NCBI RefSeq assembly: GCF_024622195.1
Contig: NZ_JANKBI010000001.1
Span: 496,001-560,000 of the forward strand
Length of the DNA: 64,000 bases
Direction of reading: 5' to 3'
DNA from: Murimonas intestini
GTDB lineage: Bacteria; Bacillota; Clostridia; Lachnospirales; Lachnospiraceae
The notes beneath the pieces are model-generated. The model ran no database searches. It saw only the letters and a program-made list of their open reading frames with translations, and was not told where the DNA came from. Below, one piece after another: positions 36,083-44,956 of the stretch. The translations under genes were made by a program, and so were the position numbers. Within the stretch, counting starts at the first letter, position 1. Every line of letters starts with the position of its first letter.

Positions 36083-38263
36083 TTATCCTGTCTCCGCCTG
36101 TTTTTTCTGAATCCAGATTTTCTGCAGGTCATAATACCCCTGCTTCAGGCGCTCATGGCTGGTGGGATTTCTGCCCCAGCCTTTCAGTTCAATGGTCCCC
36201 ATAGTGATTCTGTCCGTTTTATTGCCAAGGCTGCCTGCCCCAGCGTACATTCTGTCAATATTCAGCCTTTCAATTCCATAATGTTCATAATAGTCATCGT
36301 GGATGACCATCTCTGAAGGATTATAAAAATTCAAAAGCAGCCAGGGGATCCTGATTTCTATTTCATCTCCCTGTATGATATAATCTGCCAGAGAATTAAA
36401 ATCAGGGCTTTTGGGATTCCCATTGCCATATGTCAGATTTCCTGTATTAAATGTTTCTCCAATATCCCATCCCGTATTTTCTACCTCATCATGTGGATCA
36501 TTTGGCACCTGCATCATCATTCGTATCTCCACAAAATGGTCTGTGTCCTTCGCAGGCTCGTTCAGATATGCATCCTGCAGGTAAGCACGCTGAGAATACA
36601 TAGCCCGCAGAGCCTCATACCGTTCCTGGACAAGTATACGGCTGTTTTCCATGCCGTCTATGATCATAAGAAAATCTGCTGCCCTGTCAAATACTCCGTC
36701 CTTCTCTTCCCAGCTCATGCTGCCTGATTTTGGCGTTGTGTCAATTGGAATATATAATACATCATTGCCTGGATCATAATTTTCTTTATGTACCCGGAAA
36801 TATACATATTTCTCATCATACTTTGACCAGAGTGATACATCATCTTTTTCCATAACCTTATCGTCCTCTGTCCATTCAGAAATATCCCCGTCTACATAAC
36901 AGACGCTTTCTTTTTCACCGGGATCAAAAGAAAGAATGCCGAAATACTGTTCGTTTGTCTGATAATCACTCCAGAATGCCGTCTTTGTCAGATCTGTATA
37001 GGCCATAGTATTCCATGTCCTCTTGAACCATTCGTCCTGCCAGGTAAAAGCTATAGATCCGGCGCAGCCTGCCGCCATGATATCCCCATAGCAGCTCACC
37101 AGTGCCTCGCCCTGCTCACTCTCAGACATTCCGCCCTGAGCGCGTCCCAGCCCTCTTTCATCCTGGGCGCGTCCCCTCGATGACGGAACCCCGTACTCAG
37201 CAATTACTACCGGCATGGAATGATGCTCATTGATCAGTTTCAGATAAGCTCTGTAGGAATTGTAAATTCCGTTCTCTTCCATAAACTCTGCCTTCTGTCC
37301 AACATCTCTTCCCATGATATCAAGAAAACCGAGATAGTCAGGATAATATGGATAAATATGATAAGAAGCAAACTGCCCAGACAAAAATTCCTCCGTTGTC
37401 TTAATATGCTCCACATCTACCTTCGCAAACTTCCTGAAATAATACTTTACAAGTTCATCCCACTCCAGGGGGTCTGTAGTCGGCCAGTTGCTGAAAGCCA
37501 CAAGACGCTGCTGTTTATAGCGGACTGTCTCATACTCGATTATCCTGTCACCAGTCATAGCCAGCATAGCTTCAAATGGAGATGCATCACTGGTGGTATA
37601 CATATACTTCCCCTGGTACGAATTTCTGTCATCCTGCATTTTATTTGTAAATTCCACAGTTGTGTCTTCCCATTCCACACCCAGTATATATCCCAGGCAC
37701 CATGAAGATACATCCTTGTTGTATGTCCCCTTCCCCAGATCCACCCCCAGGGAGAATTTTTTATTCCCATGGATAATATCCACCAGTGTCCTGGAATCTT
37801 CTATCATTGCATCTGCAAATTCACTGTCATACGCGTCCCTGTGGGAATTCTGGACATAATCGTTTACCCACAGTCCGTGAAGGAAATACAGGGGATCCGG
37901 ATTATCATGGTTATATTCCCACATGGCATTATAGAAACTGTCGTTCTGTATCGTATATACGCGGATGCAGTTTGCCCCCATATCCTGTATTTCACGGAAC
38001 CATCTCAGATACGTCTCTTTATCAATCGCATAATCTGTAGCAAAATGGCCGGGAATCCCAACTCCCATATTTATCCCTCTGATCTCAAAGGGCTTTAGCC
38101 CCTCACCCCTGTCAACCAGAATTTCTTTTCCCCGGACTGCCGTGAACGATTCTACCTGTTTATCAGTCTGCAGGTCAATAAACAGTCCAAATTTTCCTGA
38201 AAGTCCCCACCAGCATATAAAGAGCAGAATGACAGCTCCACAGAAAATCAAAAACTTCTTCAT
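36083..38263 (-). CDS. Membrane-anchored glycosidase-like TIM-barrel protein with CBM9-like C-terminus (copy 2)
   Basis: This is a 726-residue protein with the same layout as the copy at 2295: signal anchor (residues 4-20), GH-A-like barrel and CBM9/DOMON-like C-terminus (VDGDISEWTEDDKV, YDEKYVYFRV). The candidate acid/base strand reads GVEWE (Glu197) and the candidate nucleophile strand reads VVIAEYG (Glu356), both glutamates being present. This copy is therefore the more likely active hydrolase or transglycosidase. An insertion of REDE-rich sequence (RAQDERGLGRAQGG) follows the nucleophile strand and is absent from copy 1. AAGGAG precedes the ATG. Confidence 0.82.
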   Translation of the reverse strand: MKKFLIFCGAVILLFICWWGLSGKFGLFIDLQTDKQVESFTAVRGKEILVDRGEGLKPFEIRGINMGVGIPGHFATDYAIDKETYLRWFREIQDMGANCIRVYTIQNDSFYNAMWEYNHDNPDPLYFLHGLWVNDYVQNSHRDAYDSEFADAMIEDSRTLVDIIHGNKKFSLGVDLGKGTYNKDVSSWCLGYILGVEWEDTTVEFTNKMQDDRNSYQGKYMYTTSDASPFEAMLAMTGDRIIEYETVRYKQQRLVAFSNWPTTDPLEWDELVKYYFRKFAKVDVEHIKTTEEFLSGQFASYHIYPYYPDYLGFLDIMGRDVGQKAEFMEENGIYNSYRAYLKLINEHHSMPVVIAEYGVPSSRGRAQDERGLGRAQGGMSESEQGEALVSCYGDIMAAGCAGSIAFTWQDEWFKRTWNTMAYTDLTKTAFWSDYQTNEQYFGILSFDPGEKESVCYVDGDISEWTEDDKVMEKDDVSLWSKYDEKYVYFRVHKENYDPGNDVLYIPIDTTPKSGSMSWEEKDGVFDRAADFLMIIDGMENSRILVQERYEALRAMYSQRAYLQDAYLNEPAKDTDHFVEIRMMMQVPNDPHDEVENTGWDIGETFNTGNLTYGNGNPKSPDFNSLADYIIQGDEIEIRIPWLLLNFYNPSEMVIHDDYYEHYGIERLNIDRMYAGAGSLGNKTDRITMGTIELKGWGRNPTSHERLKQGYYDLQKIWIQKKQAETG

Positions 38264-38284
38264 AGTTTCTCTCCTTTCTGTCTG

Positions 38285-39835
38285 TCAGTGGTTAAATTTC
38301 TTAACTGCAGATTCGTGTCCATACTGTTTTAATACCTCAATATGTTTATCCAGCCAATCCACTCTGTCCAGCAGTGTATTTTCCATCTGTTGTACTGCCT
38401 CTTCATAGCTTGAGGGATTTCTCTCATCCGGGATCAGCTTATTATTCCACTGCAGGTTCTGGGGTTCAAATGTATATCCCCAGACAGCAAAATTCCGGTC
38501 CACCGCACTCCCGAGATAAGCACCCGTATCACTTATGTACTCCTTTAAGCTGTCATCACTGAGAATACCCTCTCTCAGGCTTCTGTATTCACGGATGATT
38601 TGATCTATGAAATCCTCTTCCTTTAGCATCATCCAGAACCAGGGAGACTGAATGCTGAAAAAACCGCTGATATGATAGTCGTCCAGTTCCAGGTTAATGG
38701 CCGCATTGTCCAGAGAATTATTAAAATCCCAGACACAGGGCTTAAAGCGTCCATTTATATCCTTATAAAAAAATGTCGACCTGTTTCCCACATCATACTG
38801 CATAAATACTTCCATGATAATAAAATAATCTACAAACTGGTCAACATCTGTCTTAACAGGATATCCATACCTTAATGAATCATAATCAAAAGAATAGAGT
38901 GCCTTTTCAAAGGCGCTGACATCTCTCTCTATGTAATCCTGCAGTTCAGGCGTAAGGTTTAGCTTACCGGGATATACAATGTCAAAAAAAGCCCGCTCCC
39001 GCAGTATGGACGCATACTTTGTAAAATTATCCAGCGCAGTAGGCGGCTGAACTGAGTCATTGTCCAATTCAATAATATAACCTGTAATATTCCGCGTCTT
39101 ATTGGGTTTCTCAATGTCGATCCGTCCTTTTCCCCGGCTGACTGTTTCCATCATAAGATAAAGACCTTTATACTCTCCGTTGAGAACCACTTCACAGTAT
39201 CTGACATCGGGCGCATATTCCATCAGTTCCCCCGAGAGATTCATTGCCATATAGTTGCGCATCAGGCTTTTGTCCAGATATGGGCCATTCAGTACCCATT
39301 CATGATGTTTCTCCATCCCCATCACAGCTACATTCCTGTAATCTCCGGATTCTTCCACTGTCTTTATGGAATATGAGCTTTTTTCAAACCATCTGGAAGA
39401 ATTTCCCCTTACCCTGATCCTGATCAGTGAGGACAGTTCTCCTTCATCTGAGACCTGATTATATCTGTCCCGGTGGTCGATCACCTTCATCTTTGCCATC
39501 GTATATGTATCGCCGTCAGGCGCCAGGGTGTATTCTGTTCCCTCCTCGCCATGGTAAGGTTCTCCCGGTATTTTATCAGGCACATCAATCACCACAATGG
39601 GAAGATGGGTTTTAAGCTCTGCAGTATCTACAGCATTTGAGTCATAAGTATACCCGGAAGTATTTGTCTCATGGATGCAGTTTTTGCCATCTGCTATCCC
39701 CAGCTCTTCCTCGTTTTTCCAGTCCCTGTGCTGATGTACACGATATTGCGGAGTACCCAGCTCCATCTGTGCCAGAACAGACCCCAGGAAAGTCACCATG
39801 GCAATGATTACTGCTGCGATTCTCTTTTTTCCCAT
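38285..39835 (-). CDS. CotH kinase family protein, secreted/membrane-anchored (copy 2)
   Basis: This is a 516-residue protein starting at ATG 39835, with GAGGTGG 8 nt upstream; a GTG at 39847 lies inside that RBS. A signal anchor (residues 4-21) precedes the conserved YRVHQHRDW motif and a CotH domain with VRGNSSRWF, EVVLNGEYKGLYLMME and VWDFNNSLDN. These are the nucleotide- and metal-binding positions of CotH secreted kinases. It shares order and spacing with copy 1. Substrates may be another product of the operon; that is inference. Confidence 0.88.
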   Translation of the reverse strand: MGKKRIAAVIIAMVTFLGSVLAQMELGTPQYRVHQHRDWKNEEELGIADGKNCIHETNTSGYTYDSNAVDTAELKTHLPIVVIDVPDKIPGEPYHGEEGTEYTLAPDGDTYTMAKMKVIDHRDRYNQVSDEGELSSLIRIRVRGNSSRWFEKSSYSIKTVEESGDYRNVAVMGMEKHHEWVLNGPYLDKSLMRNYMAMNLSGELMEYAPDVRYCEVVLNGEYKGLYLMMETVSRGKGRIDIEKPNKTRNITGYIIELDNDSVQPPTALDNFTKYASILRERAFFDIVYPGKLNLTPELQDYIERDVSAFEKALYSFDYDSLRYGYPVKTDVDQFVDYFIIMEVFMQYDVGNRSTFFYKDINGRFKPCVWDFNNSLDNAAINLELDDYHISGFFSIQSPWFWMMLKEEDFIDQIIREYRSLREGILSDDSLKEYISDTGAYLGSAVDRNFAVWGYTFEPQNLQWNNKLIPDERNPSSYEEAVQQMENTLLDRVDWLDKHIEVLKQYGHESAVKKFNH

Positions 39836-39855
39836 GATGTTTTCCACCTCTTTCT

Positions 39856-40533
39856 TTATCCGGTGATATCGTCATCCTGTGTCACAAGGTTCACATACCG
39901 GATATGCTCTATTTGATAAAGCTGGTCTTCAATGCTGTCCACGCCGCTGCTGGCTTTCAGATAGATCTTGCGCGGTATCTCATAGATCAGTTCCACTGTA
40001 TCGTCTGTTGTATTTTTTACCCTTAAATTTGCTCTGCGTTTAAAGTATTCCATAACAACTGACATTATTGTCATATCTGTACTTCTGGCTCCCCTCACGA
40101 TAAGAAGCATTCTGTTCTGGTTCTGGATACGTCCCAGGATCAAAAGAATCACAAATACCATAGCGCTGCCTGCACCCGCTGTAGAATAGTCACCTACACC
40201 GCAGGCCAGCCCCACCACAACCGCCCAGAAGATGTAGATCGTATCCCTGGAATCCTTAATCGCTGTCCTGAAACGTACAATTGATAATGCGCCGACCATA
40301 CCAAGAGACAGCGCCACATTATTTCCGATGGCCGTCATGACAAGTGTCGTCAGTACTGTGAGCACCACAAGACTCACATTAAACCTGCTGCTGTAGACTG
40401 TTCCTGAATGAGCAATGAAATAAGACAGATAAATAACAAATCCCAAAGCCGCCGCAACAACCAGCTGCGTAACTATACCTGACATGTTCAAAGCCTCAAT
40501 CTGACGAATCATATTAGATAAATATCCACTCAT
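39856..40533 (-). CDS. DUF4956 membrane protein (copy 2)
   Basis: This is a 225-residue protein, same length as copy 1. ATG 40533 has AGGAGG 8 nt upstream. Hydrophobic segments occupy about residues 15-120, with the family signature ALSIVRFRTAIKDSRDT and a soluble C-terminal half ending in VTQDDDITG (copy 1: VTQSDEISG). Function is not known; its constant partnership with VTC and CotH proteins in both operons suggests they form one membrane complex. Confidence 0.88.
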   Translation of the reverse strand: MSGYLSNMIRQIEALNMSGIVTQLVVAAALGFVIYLSYFIAHSGTVYSSRFNVSLVVLTVLTTLVMTAIGNNVALSLGMVGALSIVRFRTAIKDSRDTIYIFWAVVVGLACGVGDYSTAGAGSAMVFVILLILGRIQNQNRMLLIVRGARSTDMTIMSVVMEYFKRRANLRVKNTTDDTVELIYEIPRKIYLKASSGVDSIEDQLYQIEHIRYVNLVTQDDDITG

Positions 40534-40594
40534 ATACCTTTCCTCCTTATAACTGTTCAGTAAATACACAGACCTGCCGGAACGCTGCTCCTGC

Positions 40595-41302
40595 TTATAC
40601 CATTTGTAAATTTCTGTAACTGACTGCTCTGCCCATGCAGTACTTGCTCACCGCTATTTCGCTTTTATCTGTCGCCTGCAGAATATTTTTCACATAAGAG
40701 AGCAGAAAGCCGTTATACTTTACTTCCAGAATCACTTTCCAGGGATTCTGCACAGGATAGAACAGCAGATTCTGACTAAACAGGTCTCTGTTGGACTCCG
40801 TAGCATTTATCTGAGAATCAAATGTTATCCTGATTGAATTTTCTGGCATTATAAATGCTTTCCTGCGGTACTCAATAATTGTTCTGGGAATATAAGCGCT
40901 CATATTCAGAATTCCGTAGACTTCCCCTGCAAATGGATCCTTATACTGTGTCAACGGGCTGTAATCGCCTTCCGAAAGTTTCTGTGCATGCTCCCTGCTT
41001 ATTTTCATAGAGCGCTTCAGCTGGTTTCCCCCCTGTTTCTGCTTAATTTCAATCAGCGCAAAATCATCCTCCGGGTCGTAGACCCTGAGCCTTACTTTCC
41101 TTCTCACTTCTGTTCCAGCCATTTTTTCTTCATAATCTTTATTGTTCAGTGTGTCAAAATACAGTGAACGGACCATATACCCATTCTCACCATTATGCGG
41201 ATCCTCCTGTATAACTTTTTCCAGCTTTGCCGCCAGCCGGGCCCCCTGCTCTGCAGCCAGCAGATATTTCTTTTCCTGACGGAGCACCTTCTGAATATCC
41301 AA
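40595..41302 (-). CDS. VTC-domain (polyphosphate polymerase-like) protein (copy 2)
   Basis: This is a 235-residue paralog of the protein at 6612. Tunnel-lining motifs are RSLYFDTLNNKDYEEK, EVRRKVRLRVYD, IEIKQKQGGNQLKRS, IRITFD and ILEVKYNGFLL. Translation begins at TTG 41302 with AGGAGG 9 nt upstream, as in copy 1. The upstream gene's stop lies 5 nt before the start. The reaction (polyphosphate synthesis or another triphosphate-dependent step) is inferred from family only. Confidence 0.88.
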   Translation of the reverse strand: MDIQKVLRQEKKYLLAAEQGARLAAKLEKVIQEDPHNGENGYMVRSLYFDTLNNKDYEEKMAGTEVRRKVRLRVYDPEDDFALIEIKQKQGGNQLKRSMKISREHAQKLSEGDYSPLTQYKDPFAGEVYGILNMSAYIPRTIIEYRRKAFIMPENSIRITFDSQINATESNRDLFSQNLLFYPVQNPWKVILEVKYNGFLLSYVKNILQATDKSEIAVSKYCMGRAVSYRNLQMV

Positions 41303-41306
41303 TATT

Positions 41307-42176
41307 TCATTCCTCCTTTATCATTTCAAGCAAAGGACGAGTCCAATGGTAATCTGCTGTTATCCGGGCATCCGGATAGGCATCCCTGATTTTTCCCCAG
41401 GTCTTTATTGCTTCCCCTATGCCTTCTTCCCTGTAGGTCTCTTCCTCAGTAAGGCCATGTACACCCACATTCTGGAATTCCAGAATACAGTGGAATACTT
41501 TTTTGTATTTCTCTGCAAGCCGGACTTCCTCAGCTATCATCTCTGTCTCATTCCCTCTGCCATAATTCATGACTGCAACCTCATCGCATGTTTCAGCGAT
41601 AAGCTCCTCAAGCCCTTCCCGGAGTCCCTGGTCATCATAATGTCTGGGAATACACGCAATGATATCAATGTTTTTACTTTTTGCATATGTATATGCTTTT
41701 TTCATACCATTCACGTATATGTCCATATAGTATTCCCTGTCATTTTTGAATTTCTCTGTGATATAGGGTTCCACATCCACCATAAGCCCGCCGATACGCT
41801 CCTTCAGCCTGACGTTTCTGTTGTAGCTGTCAATAGAACTGATGCATGCGATCAGAGAAGCGCCATCCTCCTCAAATCCCCATTCAACTGATCCTACAAG
41901 TGCGTCTGTCTTCACTCCCAGCGTATTCATATAGTTTATAAAAGCAGCAGTTTTTTCTTCATCCAAATCCTGTGGGAATTCCTGATACCACCTTGTGATA
42001 CCCAGGGCCTTAATCAATTCCTTCATACCTGCCGGGTCCTCTACAGTCTCCTCATCCCATGAAAACATTCCTGTCTCTGCTTCTTTTTCCCCGCTATGTC
42101 CGGTCCTCAGGAATAAATAAAGGACACACAGCAGCAGACATACAATTAAAATAACTTTATAAATTTGCTTTTTCAT
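41307..42176 (-). CDS. Membrane-anchored TIM-barrel glycosidase-like protein (copy 2)
   Basis: This is a 289-residue paralog of the lipoprotein at 7300. The N-terminus is a hydrophobic signal anchor (residues 7-23) without a clear lipobox Cys at the end, so anchoring differs from copy 1. Conserved barrel strands are GGLMVDVEPYI, IDIIACIPRHYD and DEVAVMNYGRG; the Asp/Glu pair in VDVEPY is a candidate active site. It starts 54 nt downstream of the histidine kinase gene with AGGAGA before the ATG, so the operon may be read through from the two-component genes. Confidence 0.78.
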   Translation of the reverse strand: MKKQIYKVILIVCLLLCVLYLFLRTGHSGEKEAETGMFSWDEETVEDPAGMKELIKALGITRWYQEFPQDLDEEKTAAFINYMNTLGVKTDALVGSVEWGFEEDGASLIACISSIDSYNRNVRLKERIGGLMVDVEPYITEKFKNDREYYMDIYVNGMKKAYTYAKSKNIDIIACIPRHYDDQGLREGLEELIAETCDEVAVMNYGRGNETEMIAEEVRLAEKYKKVFHCILEFQNVGVHGLTEEETYREEGIGEAIKTWGKIRDAYPDARITADYHWTRPLLEMIKEE

Positions 42177-42230
42177 CTATTCTCCTGAAATATCATATTT
42201 TCTGCTGCGCTCTTTTTTCCGGCTGTCATA

Positions 42231-43535
42231 TTACTGCTTTTGAGCGATAAAGAGCAGTACCGAGCTCTTATATATATCCCCCTCCTGTTCGAACCGCACA
42301 CATCCGCCATGGCGTTCAGCAACTCCCTTTACAGAAGTCTGGCCCACACCAGGTTCTGATTTCTCTTTAGAATCAGTTGAATTATCCAGTGTAAGAATCA
42401 TCTTTCCCTGTGCGGCAGAGCATCTGGCATGAATAAATTTATGTCCTGCTCTCTGCTTTTCTATGCTGCAGGCAGCATTTTCAAAAAGATTCCCGAAAAC
42501 AATACAGAGCTCCATGTCAGGTATTCCGACAGATTGGGGTAGTACAATTTTTACATCAATTTCCGCTCCTGCCCTGCGCGCCCTGGATAAATAATGGCGT
42601 ACAATCGTATCTACTGCATAATTCAGGCATACCGACTGTTCATTATCATCCGGAAGGCTTTTCAGATAATCCGCCAGATATTTTTTCAGGCCTTCTGTGT
42701 CCTTTGCCTCCGCATATCCCATAATCACAGTCAGGTGATGGCGCATATCATGGCGCGCTGTTTTGATTCCTTCAATATTGTCGGTCAGATGTCTGTAATT
42801 TGCCGCCTGCAGACTGAGCTGATGCTCCATATTCCGCATATCATCCTCCAGCCTTACCTTCATGGAGGAATCCAGAACAGCCCGGAAGGTTACAAAATAT
42901 GTCAGAAGGCCAGTAAGCAGTACAAGTATATAGATTGAAAAAATCCTGTCATCATTCAAGTTTTCAATATAAAACCATGAATAAAAAACATTAATAATTA
43001 AAAACAGCACCGGCGTAATACAAAGCAGCCAAAAACTTCTGTCTCCCAGGCCATCCATGGCCGGCTGTATCCTTTTTTCAAACAGGCGGTACAGAAAGGG
43101 AAGCGTAACAAGCATCATGCCCAGTATCATACAGCTATAGGGAACAGCTGCCATAACATTCACATCGCCAGGAAATAATTTCACATCTATGTATTTTGCA
43201 GTAACGTTTATGATATTCGAATATGCCTGCACCACCATAAAGATATACAGCAGTTTTGGGAATGAGATCCTGAATGCGATAATATATTCCAGCATATAAA
43301 TCAGATAGAACACAATAAGTACTATCGAATCGAGCCACCGTCCGTCAGGCATCAGATAATTCCGCACTGTATAGTAAGCGGCCACACATAATGTTGTACC
43401 CCCGATCATTGCTATAATTGTAGATTTTTTGACCCGCAGTTTCGTAAAAAAGGGAATACAGCATAAAAGATAACATGGCAGGTTAAGAAAAAAGCTAAAA
43501 AAGAATATCCTTATGCTATCTTTTATAATCCTCAC
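42231..43535 (-). CDS. GHKL sensor histidine kinase, AgrC-like
   Basis: This is a roughly 434-residue protein. The N-terminal half has about six membrane helices and no large outside domain. The transmitter has TARHDMRHHL (phospho-His), GNLFENA (N box) and GVGQTSVKGVAERHGG, typical of the GHKL kinases that pair with LytTR regulators. The start is uncertain. GTG 43535 overlaps the AGGAGG itself, and no ATG lies at normal spacing; a nearby in-frame ATT or ATA is possible. It follows its regulator by 9 nt and precedes operon copy 2. Confidence 0.88.
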   Translation of the reverse strand: MRIIKDSIRIFFFSFFLNLPCYLLCCIPFFTKLRVKKSTIIAMIGGTTLCVAAYYTVRNYLMPDGRWLDSIVLIVFYLIYMLEYIIAFRISFPKLLYIFMVVQAYSNIINVTAKYIDVKLFPGDVNVMAAVPYSCMILGMMLVTLPFLYRLFEKRIQPAMDGLGDRSFWLLCITPVLFLIINVFYSWFYIENLNDDRIFSIYILVLLTGLLTYFVTFRAVLDSSMKVRLEDDMRNMEHQLSLQAANYRHLTDNIEGIKTARHDMRHHLTVIMGYAEAKDTEGLKKYLADYLKSLPDDNEQSVCLNYAVDTIVRHYLSRARRAGAEIDVKIVLPQSVGIPDMELCIVFGNLFENAACSIEKQRAGHKFIHARCSAAQGKMILTLDNSTDSKEKSEPGVGQTSVKGVAERHGGCVRFEQEGDIYKSSVLLFIAQKQ

Positions 43536-43544
43536 CTCCTTTGT

Positions 43545-44267
43545 TTATAAATCCTTACGCAGCTTTTCAAAATAATAGTCTTCAAACTTCTGCTTCATGG
43601 CTGCCCGCTCCTCCCGCCGTACAGGCACGGAAGAACCGTCCAGCAGGGTAAAACTATAACCTGCCATGGAGGATACATAGTCCAGATTGACAAGAAAACT
43701 TCTATGACACCGAAGGAATCTTGGATCATTCAGCTTTTCTTCCAGATCACCAAGCCTCAGATAACTTTTCATCATTCCATAGCTTGTGTAGAGAAGACAA
43801 TATCTGTTCTGAAACTCCACATAAATAATCTTGGAGAAAAGAATTTTTCTGATTTCCCGGTCAACGCTCAGTTCTATGTAACGCTCTGCTTTCCCTACAA
43901 GTCTCAGACACCGTTCTAAAGCTATTTCCACATTTCCATACTTGATTGGCTTCACCAGGTAATGTGCCGCTCCAATCTGGAATCCTTCTGCCATAAAATC
44001 TGCACTGGTAGTAGTAAATACAATTGCAGCATCCTTATCCCTTTTGAGTATTTCTCCAGCTAATTCCACTCCGTTCATTCCATCCATATAAATATCAAGG
44101 AAATTGATTTTGCATACCTCCCTTTTTTCCATGAATTCTATTAATTGCTCACCGCTTTCAAAAGCTGCAATTTTATATGGGAGCTGATTCTTTTTTTCAG
44201 CTCTCTGGATGTATGCTGCAAGTATTTTTCTCTCTTTTTCATCGTCATCGCATATAGAAATATACAT
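43545..44267 (-). CDS. LytTR-family response regulator
   Basis: This is a 240-residue protein starting at ATG 44267 (AGGGTGAT upstream); longer readings run into untranslated sequence. The receiver has ICDDDEKER, phosphoacceptor FLDIYMDGMNG and LVKPI. The LytTR DNA-binding domain spans the C-terminal 100 residues (KIIYVEFQNRYCLL, FLRCHRSFLVNLDYV). It is paired with the GHKL kinase downstream. Targets could be its own operon or the adjacent polysaccharide-like operon. LytTR proteins bind paired direct repeats; I could not define one with confidence. Confidence 0.92.
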   Translation of the reverse strand: MYISICDDDEKERKILAAYIQRAEKKNQLPYKIAAFESGEQLIEFMEKREVCKINFLDIYMDGMNGVELAGEILKRDKDAAIVFTTTSADFMAEGFQIGAAHYLVKPIKYGNVEIALERCLRLVGKAERYIELSVDREIRKILFSKIIYVEFQNRYCLLYTSYGMMKSYLRLGDLEEKLNDPRFLRCHRSFLVNLDYVSSMAGYSFTLLDGSSVPVRREERAAMKQKFEDYYFEKLRKDL

Positions 44268-44365
44268 CTTATCACCCTGTTTATAGTTAATCATAAATAG
44301 CATCAAATACAATATAAATGTTGTAAATTGTAGAATAACTGTTGAAAATCGAGCAATACATGATA

Positions 44366-44749
44366 TCAGCTCATATCGCCGGGTGACTTTGTTTGTTTCT
44401 CCAGACACCTTTTGACTGCCCGTACTATCTTTTGATACGTTACCGGTTTTTTGCAAAAATAAGCAACACAGAGCCTATACGCCTGTATGCCAAAATCCAG
44501 ATTTGAAAACCAGATGATCCTGCCTGTCAAATAACATGCGCTTGTAATCGTGTCTAACCCTTCCACGCCGTCCTGAGCTATAATCACAATATCCGGTTCC
44601 TCCACTTTCACCAGTTCCGCAAGTTCCGGCCAATCACTGCACCCCGAAGTCCGGGCTTCCACGCTGTTTTCATCACAGCAATGCCGCACGAACTCTATGA
44701 TCTGTTTCTTTTCTGCTTCATTGCCATCACAGACAAATATCCTCCACAT
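44366..44749 (-). CDS. Stand-alone degenerate receiver-domain protein
   Basis: This is a 127-residue protein starting at ATG 44749, with GGAGGAG 7 nt upstream. It has receiver-like alternation (MWRIFVCDGNEAEKK, DIVIIAQDG, GRIIWFSN, YFCKKPVTY), with the conserved lysine in CKKPV. The acidic pair is reduced to CDGNE and the phosphoacceptor strand reads IIAQDG rather than FLDIYM, so it probably cannot be phosphorylated. No output domain is attached. It is the first gene before the LytTR/GHKL pair, separated by about 98 nt from the regulator, and may compete with or modulate it. Confidence 0.78.
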   Translation of the reverse strand: MWRIFVCDGNEAEKKQIIEFVRHCCDENSVEARTSGCSDWPELAELVKVEEPDIVIIAQDGVEGLDTITSACYLTGRIIWFSNLDFGIQAYRLCVAYFCKKPVTYQKIVRAVKRCLEKQTKSPGDMS

Positions 44750-44786
44750 ACGTTTTCTCCTCCTTCTGTCATTGCTTTCTAAAGTT

Positions 44787-44815
44787 AACATAACGAAACA
44801 AACCATAACTTTCAA
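44787..44815 (-). promoter_or_regulatory. Promoter for the minus-strand two-component operon
   Basis: On the minus strand TTGAAA (44810-44815) and TATGTT (44787-44792) are separated by 17 nt, about 40 nt upstream of the degenerate receiver gene. Confidence 0.55.
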
Positions 44816-44855
44816 GAGGATGGCTTCAAACTGCAGATTTTGGCCTTAAACTACA

Positions 44856-44884
44856 TTGCCGAAATCAGCTCTTTACTGTACAAT
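44856..44884 (+). promoter_or_regulatory. Promoter for the plus-strand two-component operon
   Basis: TTGCCG (44856-44861) and TACAAT (44879-44884) with 17-nt spacing lie about 70 nt before the LytTR regulator. The divergent minus-strand promoter is only about 40 nt away, so one regulator bound between them could control both operons. Confidence 0.55.
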
Positions 44885-44956
44885 AAAATTAATAAAACTA
44901 TTTAGTACCTTCACAGCTGTAAACACTCAATATTACTTCAGAGAGGGGAGTGGACG

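Noticed and set aside
1..42176. Identification of the duplicated operons as Pel, cellulose or PNAG clusters
   Set aside because: GT2 signature fits several polymers, but PelF/PelG, BcsB/BcsZ or IcaB-like deacetylase genes are not present. No sugar assignment is justified.
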